The notes beneath the pieces are model-generated. The model was not told where the DNA came from, did no database searches, and was given only the letters and a program-made list of their open reading frames with translations. Positions 57,950-64,000 of a stretch of DNA of 64,000 bases are shown piece after piece. Position numbers and translations under genes: made by a program. Positions within the stretch are counted from its first letter, which is position 1. The number at the start of each line of letters is the position of its first letter. This DNA is from Hexactinellida sp. DTS-2022 (Eukaryota; Porifera; Hexactinellida): positions 2,294,001 to 2,358,000 of the forward strand of contig JAPNXP010000005.1 in assembly GCA_028753945.1 (NCBI GenBank), in the 5' to 3' direction.

Positions 57950-60132
57950 CGATATACTAGATTCTTAACCAAGGTCCCTTCGGTTGAGGAAGGGTACCGC
58001 CACAAACCATAAGTTTTAAGCCTGCAGCGTTTTGAACTCTGCTCAATGCAACATAAAGTAGTCCATGGCTGAAAATTGAATTCGGAGATGGTAGGAATAT
58101 GCCCACTTTTCCTTAACTCTGCCTTGCCCTTTGTTAATGGTAATACAAACGGCAGGACGAATTGGAAACTGCCTCCTGAGCACAAACGGAAAGCCTGAGT
58201 CAGATGGAGTCAAGGGAATGCGGGAAATACAAACCCGTTTACCCTTATTAACACCTGTAGCCATTTCAGCGTCAATCATGCGATTCAGGAATGCTTTTAC
58301 TGTTAACCGAGTACCGTTACACATTCCTTGAGTCGGGTCAAGACTACGCAATAAAATAATAGAAGCGTAAATTTTAAGGTACAGTCGATTAGGAGGCAAA
58401 CCATTTGGTGTAATAGAATTTAGGAACTCAGTGGGGTACATTGCTGCCTGCTCCTCACATACCGAGTCTGCGCTTAATAACATGCTCGCTTCCCCTGGTA
58501 TCAGGTTCATAGCGTATTGATTTATAAACTCAGTGGTGTCATTCTTAGGACACATCAAACTACGGCGAGAAATATAACCAGGATTATTTTAGTTAACTTT
58601 AATATCGCCGTTAGTAGCAGCAACCAAATCAGAAACTGACTCGCCTGCTACTACGAATTTGTGGTCTACGTGAATCATATGACTCTCATCCTCGGGCTCA
58701 GTGCCTTCTCCAACTCTCAAAAGGAATTCGGAGAAGTCACTAACTTGGGATGCATCACCTGAAGATCAATTACGAGTCGCATGTTTATAGTGAGTTTAAG
58801 AACCTTAACATGACTCCAGAGAGGCGATCTGTTCAGACAAGCTGACACAACATCAGCTTCGGTCCCATGTCTGATTACAGGCAGTATTTGACGGAAATCA
58901 CCTCCAAACACAATAACTTTGCCACCGAATGGGATATCGCATGAACAGAGATCTATCAATGTACGGTCGATACACTCTGCAGCATGTCTATGTGTCATAG
59001 GAGCATCGTCCCAAACAAACTGTTTCGTGCGCTGAATTAACCTAGCTAAGGCGCTCTGTTTTGAAATACTGCAGACAGAGATTTCATTCAAATGGATAGG
59101 GACCTTCATCCTAGAGTGAACAGTCCTACCACCCTGTAGCAGCAGAGCTGCTATACCGGATGAAGCCATTGCTAATGCTATATGACCCTGTGAACGGACC
59201 GTGGATAACATCGTGTTATAAAGGATCTTTTTTCAGGACCCTCCAGGTCCATCGATAAAGAATGCATTAGATCACGAATTAGTATCGTTAACAGCTGCAA
59301 TTATAATGTTATAAATACTTAACTGGTCAGCATTTAGCAGAAGCAAGTTTTGACTCACTGTATCATTCTGTTCACTAACATTATAATCAAGCTCATCCAT
59401 AATGATACGCGACTCCTCATACGGATTACTCACATTAGTAGGGATCGGCATTCCTGGGTAGTCAGCTAAGGACTTTCCATTTTTCTGCAGTCGGTACTCA
59501 AGATCAAGCAATACACTATTTAAGATATGCTCGTCGAGTTCCACATTAGCGAATACAGTTCTAGCACGACACTGGATGTCCTCAGCGAAAGAGGGTTTGT
59601 ACTTATCCCAGAGAGCGAGCGGAATAGATGGCTCAACAAACAGGAGAATAGTCACGAATTGCTGACGCAACTGTGCTGGCATAGAACAGGTAGCTGCCTC
59701 TGCCAAACACTGATCAACTTCCTGATCTTCCTCCAGCAGACCTCGCCTCAGACATGCCTCCTTATAGGTGTCACAGACGGTGCCATCAGGGAGAGTACGG
59801 ATGTCCTGAAAGCTCGTGCAACTTGTGACTTGGTTGAGAAGTGTCCTCAGGTAGAAACGTGGTCCCTCCCCTGGATGAGCTGAGTATATACGGGCTATCA
59901 CTTTCCCATGCCCCTTAACTCTAAGTTTCCATTCACGCTTATCTTTGTCCCACACAAACGTGTCAGCGAAATTCGTGTAAGTGAGTTCTAGCCCTGCAGT
60001 GAATTTCTTATTAGCTTCGAACCGTGCAGTTAGTGTGGTATGTTTTTGTCTGCTCAGAACATCTCCTATGTCCGCGTCAGCAGAGAAGACCACAGACTTC
60101 TCATTCTCAAGATGGAGAGCTAGCCTGACCAC
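57950..60132 (-). pseudogene. Helitron Pif1-family helicase domain, decayed
   Basis: Minus-strand pieces: 60132-59272 (linker before the helicase, LALHLENEKSVVF, DLEYRLQKNGKSLADYPGMP), then 59265-59215 with the Walker A region AFFIDGPGGS where the following Gly codon is TGA, then 59211-58717 (ALAMASSGIAALLL, VWDDAPMTHR, VFGGDFRQILPVI), then 58558-58043 (LLSADSV, YPTEFLNSITPNGLPPNRL, GMCNGTRL, ITINKGQG) and LKTYGLWRYPS to about 57950. The order matches Pif1-like helicases of Helitrons, which unwind DNA during rolling-circle transposition. Frameshifts and the Walker A stop disable it. Confidence 0.88.
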
Positions 60133-60154
60133 TTTGGGGAATTTACCGTGAAGT

Positions 60155-61290
60155 TCAAAGGCGAATATACGGTAGCAAGCTTTCCGTGGCAGAGACGTAT
60201 CGACCTTCTACGTAATTAGCGACCTCGTCCTTACGCTTAGCTAAGCTTGTATTCGCAGTTTCGCCTGAACTAAACTCAACAATGGCTCTATCGTGACCCT
60301 TGTACACATATTTGAAGAGGTACTTAACAGCAGTAACTGTGGTACAAAGCTCTAAATTAATGTGCGCATTGTACTTCAACAGCAAATAGGGATTGTGTGC
60401 GACTGCCCACCGATTGTCAAGAAGAGCCTTGCCTACTCGCACGCTACGGCCATCATTCCTGCGGCGGTAATTAGGGTACCCATTATTACCAGTGCTGGTC
60501 ACGGAAGAAAATTCTTTCGGGAATCTCTTAGAGCATTTACCATCACGCATGCAAGCGGCGCTTTTGTTAGACAAACCACATGGACCATGCATCATACAGC
60601 GCTTCACAATGCTATGTAGCCTCGGTTTAAGAACTGGGTCCGGGATCTCAGCACACACTATCTTATCATACGCAGAAGGGTCTCGCGGCTTATCCTCATC
60701 AGTAAGTATAATTATAAAATGAGCATGGGGTAGGCCCCGCTTTTGGAACTCTATGGTATACACATAAGCAAGAGGCTTACCGAAAATGTGCTTTATGGTA
60801 ATATCCCTCAGTAATTCACGCAGTTTAAGGCGAAAGACTCGAACTATTAAATCAGGGTGATCGCTCGCTTTCTGATATAATAGCAGTGCGGAAGTAATCT
60901 CCTCCCATTGTGGATTACAGGTAAATGTAATGAATAAGTCTGGCTTACCATATTTCCTGACTATAGCCATAGCGTCCTGATAGAGTTCAAACATTTGTCT
61001 GGAGCTACCTGTGTAAGAGGAGGGGAGAATAATACTGCGTCCCACCTCACCGGCGTCCGTGTTGCCTAAGGACAGAGCGTCAGCCAGACCGCTGTAGAGA
61101 TCACTCCTGATCTTCCTCTGGTTGAACTTTATGTATTTCAGTCTCTACTGCTCTATCTTAGCGTGCATATCCACCAGGTACTGATGGAACAGTCTCCCGA
61201 ACACGTGCAGGTAGCTCAGGTGCTCAGGACCATCAGTCTGTAGGAGTGGTACTCCATCGGTGTGACGCAGCCCTTTCCTCTGCTGTGAGG
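60155..61290 (-). pseudogene. Helitron Rep (HUH endonuclease) domain
   Basis: Continuous from 61045 to 60155 for about 296 codons, with an upstream extension to 61290 (HLSYLHVFGRLFHQYLVDMH) that contains one TAG near 61148. Rep motif 1 is FITFTCNPQWEEI. Motif 2 is GLPHAHFIIIL, with the two metal-binding His of the HUH signature. Motif 3 lies in KYLFKYVYKGHD, with the catalytic Tyr/Lys. This domain nicks and joins single strands at the element ends. It ends in a stop just before the helicase linker. The motif residues are intact, but flanking lesions break the protein. Confidence 0.9.
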
Positions 61291-61352
61291 GAATTTAAGC
61301 CGCCATCCTCCCCCAATTGAAGCAATATAATAATGCACAGCAATGAATAATG

Positions 61353-62200
61353 TCAATCAATCAGCAGTATACTTAGCTCGAGGGAATAGGAGCACATATC
61401 ATAATCGTATGCGCGGTGGGTCTCGGTGATGCGCTGCAAGTCCCCACTCCGCGCGTGCAGGACAATGTCTCTGCTGGCTTCCAGCTCGTTATATCCGTCT
61501 CCAGGCATGATAACGGCGATCTCAGGTGCAGTGGGGGCGTTGTACCGACGGGGATCAGAGGCGCCGTCAGATCTAATCGTCATCCTCACGTCTGCACCTC
61601 CATGCTCTCGCATAACGTCTATTCCCTGTCTGAAGAAGGAGACATAGGGATTGACCTCATGCAGCATAGCCTGTAGACACGGGAGCTCGGGTAGAGCAGC
61701 CCCACCCAGACCCTGCTTGCGATACTCCCTTCAGCCTCAGGGGTACCGTCATGGATGTATATCTGAGCAAATGCCGGGGCCTGTTTCTCTCTCGGCATGA
61801 GCTGTCCAATGTAGTGGTGCACAGTCCCGTGAATACGGAATGTGTACACTCCTCTCTTTTCATTGGCGAGCTGCTTATCCTGGTTAACTCCGAGCGAGGC
61901 GGAAGCAAGAGCAGAGTTGTACGCTCGGATGTTATCTCTGAAAGCTCTCCCTCTGGTGTCACCCACTGTCAGCAAGTGAGCAAGCAGGTCATGCGGCGTA
62001 GCTAAAGAGGGAAGAACAACCTTGGCCTGCCCACAACAGAGTGGAAACTTGGGTAATAATTTGGTGCTAGTGGATAATTTCTCACTTTCCCAGAATTTCA
62101 CTTCACAAAAAGTGCAGGAAGAAGTCATACTGCCAACTGAATACTCGGCGCTAAAGTTATCAGCAACTTCACAGGCAGATTGTGACCTAGCTAAGTTCAA
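61353..62200 (-). pseudogene. Helitron N-terminal zinc-finger-like domain
   Basis: 62200-61660 reads SCTFCEVKFWESE (Cys-x2-Cys), LLPKFPLCCGQAKVVLPSLA, TFRIHGTVHHYIGQLMPREK and FAQIYIHD, the usual order upstream of Rep in animal Helitrons. A frame change near 61660 leads into MLHEVNPYVSFFRQG, ending at 61353. Confidence 0.8.
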
Positions 62201-62221
62201 GGCCGTCTAGAAATGAGGGAA

Positions 62222-62773
62222 TTAGCATACAACTCAACCCTTTCCTGCATGCGCTTAGCATGCTGCTCTGCTGTCTCTCCTGCTCTCACCACGGTAGCAT
62301 ATTCCCTATTCTTATCGAGGCGCGCAGCAGTTTCCTCTTCAGTCTGAGAATCTAAATAGGTTGACTGGTATTCCCTCTGATTATCGAGGCACGCAGCAGT
62401 TTCCTCGTCAGTCTAAGACTCTAAATAGGCAGACTGGTATTCCCTCTGATTATCGAGGCACGCAGCAGTTTCCTCGTCAGTCTAAGACTCTAAATAGGCA
62501 GACTGGTATTCCCCTGATTATCGAGGCGCGCAGCAGTTTCCCCGTCAATCTGAGACTCTCTGTAAGAGGACTGTATCTGCTTTTGCGTTTGGCGCCTAGC
62601 TGCATTTCATTCTCCGTCTCTCCATCTCGTCTAGAAGACTGAAGCTGTCTTTGCGTGTCGAGACGGAGTCGGGTCTGGTCTGGAGTCTCGTTGGCTCGCT
62701 CCCAACGCTTCCGATCAGCCGGAGTTTTAAATCTGTTCCCCCCTTGAATCCCTGGCTTCTGTTTTGGAGGCAT
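62222..62773 (-). pseudogene. Start of the Helitron protein, with 23-residue repeats
   Basis: ATG at 62773-62771 begins MPPKQKPGIQGGNRFKTPAD. ETPDQTRLRLDTQRQLQSS starts a series of units matching ETAARLDNQREYQSAYLES, encoded by 69-bp tandem repeats. A frameshift (about 62565) and TAG/TAA codons at the LES* position interrupt it. This is the N-terminal region of the same gene as the zinc-finger, Rep and helicase parts. Confidence 0.75.
62285..62565 (-). repeat. 69-bp coding tandem repeat, about four units
   Basis: Units ATTATCGAGGCACGCAGCAG, TTTCCTCGTCAGTCTAAGAC, TCTAAATAGGCAGACTGGTA. The two central copies are nearly identical while outer ones are more diverged. 69 bp equals 23 codons, so expansion kept the frame. 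Confidence 0.8.
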
Positions 62774-63149
62774 AATAAGAATCGAATCTAATTCAACAAT
62801 GTAAAGAAAAAAATGTAGGTTCTTATGAAAAGTAAGTATTTATAGTCAGGCATACTAAAAAGAAATACATGCAATGTGTTACAGGCACAAATGATTGGTT
62901 CAATGAATTTATTTTCAATCAATCAGATTGCAGGCTCATTTATTATTGAATAAGTTAGCTAATCCAACAAACCCTCGAATTTAATTGGCTAACATATTTT
63001 GTCACCTTCAAATGTGAATATTTCTCTTCAAAAACCAATAGATCGTTGTCGCAGTACAAAATTATCCCTGTATACAAATTTTCAGCTTTCTAGGACTCGT
63101 AGTCTTTCCAATTAATTCTGGACAAACAGACAAACAAACACACACACAA

Positions 63150-63400
63150 CAATTCCTCTTTTAATATATAGATAGATTGATATAAAAAAGTTCCAAAGAT
63201 CTAAGTAAGTGTTTTTAATGTGTTTTATGGTTATTATCCAGCAAAAGTGTATTTATTAGGAAAAATGAGCTATAGGACGCGCTTCTGTTCTGCCTAGGCA
63301 AAACCCTAGATCTTGGGACAATCTTTAGATCTTGGGACAAAAATCTTGCATTTGGGACAGTTTTAATATGTATATACAGCCTTGTGTTTTATTAGTATAG
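63150..63400 (-). mobile_element. Helitron 5' termini (two candidates)
   Basis: Minus strand TCTATATATTAAAAGAGGAA starting at about 63170 and TCTATACTAATAAAACACAA starting at about 63401, each preceded by A. Both fit Helitron 5' ends. The outer one resembles the plus-strand end at 48468. The inner could be the start of the Rep/helicase element. Two GATCTTGGGACA repeats lie near 63310-63345. Confidence 0.5.
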
Positions 63401-63589
63401 ATCATCAAATCAAATAATATTTTCACAGATTGTACTTTTACCCACCCAGGTTGATAGATTAGCCACTGAATTCTGACGAAAATATTTCGTCTATATTCAA
63501 AGACCTACATGGAACTTCAAATCGAAAAGTTATTCTTTTAAACGACTTTTGTCTTTGAAAAATTCTGCCTGCTGCAAAAAGTTATTTAC

Positions 63590-64000
63590 CGCCGCATGTG
63601 GCCGGCAAATGAGGTGTTGTGGAACACTGCCTTAGAGCATCAGTTTGGTCTCTATCGTATGATGGCTTGTGCCCATTATCATTTAACTTATTGCCAGCTT
63701 CTCGAAACAGAGCATCGATTGAAACTAGCAAGTATTTTGAAGTTATTTACAAATACACCAGATGCTGGTAAAACTTCATTGAAAGTTTTCTGATATCATT
63801 TTCTTCTTCTGTCGAAGAGCATTCAGAGGCCAGCTTTGATCTAACTGATTCATCTATATAATTTATCGAACATTCACCTTGATGTTGCTACTTTGGAAAG
63901 TTTATCTTTTTTGCCGCCTACTCAGTCTATTCTTATTTGCTAAGTGTGAATTATGTCTTATAATATTATCTGAAGCTAAAACCTAAGAGGATGTAAACAG
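63590..64000 (+). pseudogene. P-element-like transposase remnant 3, cut by window edge
   Basis: Plus-strand ALEHQFGLYRMMACAHYH, CQLLETEHRLKLASILKLFT matches the conserved C-terminal block seen at 50280-50150 in remnant 2 (LEHHFGLYRQMSGSQYN, SKRRLKLSSILKIF). It stops at 63791-63793, and later coding-like pieces lie in other frames. Opposite orientation to remnants 1 and 2. Confidence 0.7.

Noticed and set aside
57778-58185. Separate 135-codon gene over the helicase C-terminus
   Set aside because: It is partly a frame-shifted piece of the same Helitron helicase (LKTYGLWRYPS) and otherwise its shadow.
1-64000. tRNA, rRNA, CRISPR array, operon or prokaryotic origin
   Set aside because: No cloverleaf with A/B boxes, no rRNA-like sequence, no regularly spaced direct repeats; GT-AG introns and animal transposons show eukaryotic nuclear DNA.

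Overview
This is repeat-dense nuclear DNA from a eukaryote, most likely an aquatic invertebrate animal. It is AT-rich, it has GT-AG introns, and one exon is a clear animal ABHD17-type hydrolase. A 2A 'skipping' peptide sits behind a hydrophobic leader, and the transposon set (Ginger1 with OTU protease, Transib/RAG1-like, P-like, hAT, pogo-like MITEs, Helitron) is typical of sponge, cnidarian and other invertebrate genomes. I cannot name the species. There are no rRNA, tRNA, CRISPR or bacterial features.

Layout. 0-3 kb: two minus-strand host-type or repeat-family genes, one unrecognised and one with the 2A leader. 3-20 kb: mostly non-coding, peppered with TA-flanked pogo-like MITEs and hAT MITEs, plus a dead non-LTR retrotransposon (12.9-13.7 kb) and the single ABHD17 exon (15.44-15.61 kb). 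20.5-23.7 kb: a 3,165-bp Transib/RAG1-like transposon. Its ends begin with CACAGTG, the exact V(D)J heptamer, and are flanked by a perfect 5-bp duplication GTCTC. Its transposase keeps the DDE residues and zinc ligands but has two nonsense codons and one frameshift.

29-46 kb is a stack of nested insertions. An old Ginger1 copy (A) was entered by a second Ginger1 copy (B, 30022-33720, duplication GCAC) and by a hAT element (35511-44638, duplication AATTAGAC). The hAT was in turn entered by a third Ginger1 copy (C, 36204-43840, duplication GGTC). Copy C looks complete: about 148-bp terminal inverted repeats, and a nine-exon gene that splices in phase into a 780-residue integrase-OTU fusion with DD35E and DGNC motifs intact.

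46-64 kb: three P-element-like transposase remnants, Helitron ends in opposite orientations, a block (53.5-55.6 kb) that repeats 26.4-27.8 kb but has collected three further MITEs (one Ginger-like), and a decayed Helitron Rep/helicase (57.9-62.8 kb) with an OTU-like reading frame downstream and 23-residue coding repeats in its N-terminus.

How the parts relate: nearly all coding signal is transposase, and only the ABHD17 exon is confidently host. The nested duplications give a relative age order: A first, then B and the hAT, then C. All splice assignments and family names come from reading the sequence, not from searches.
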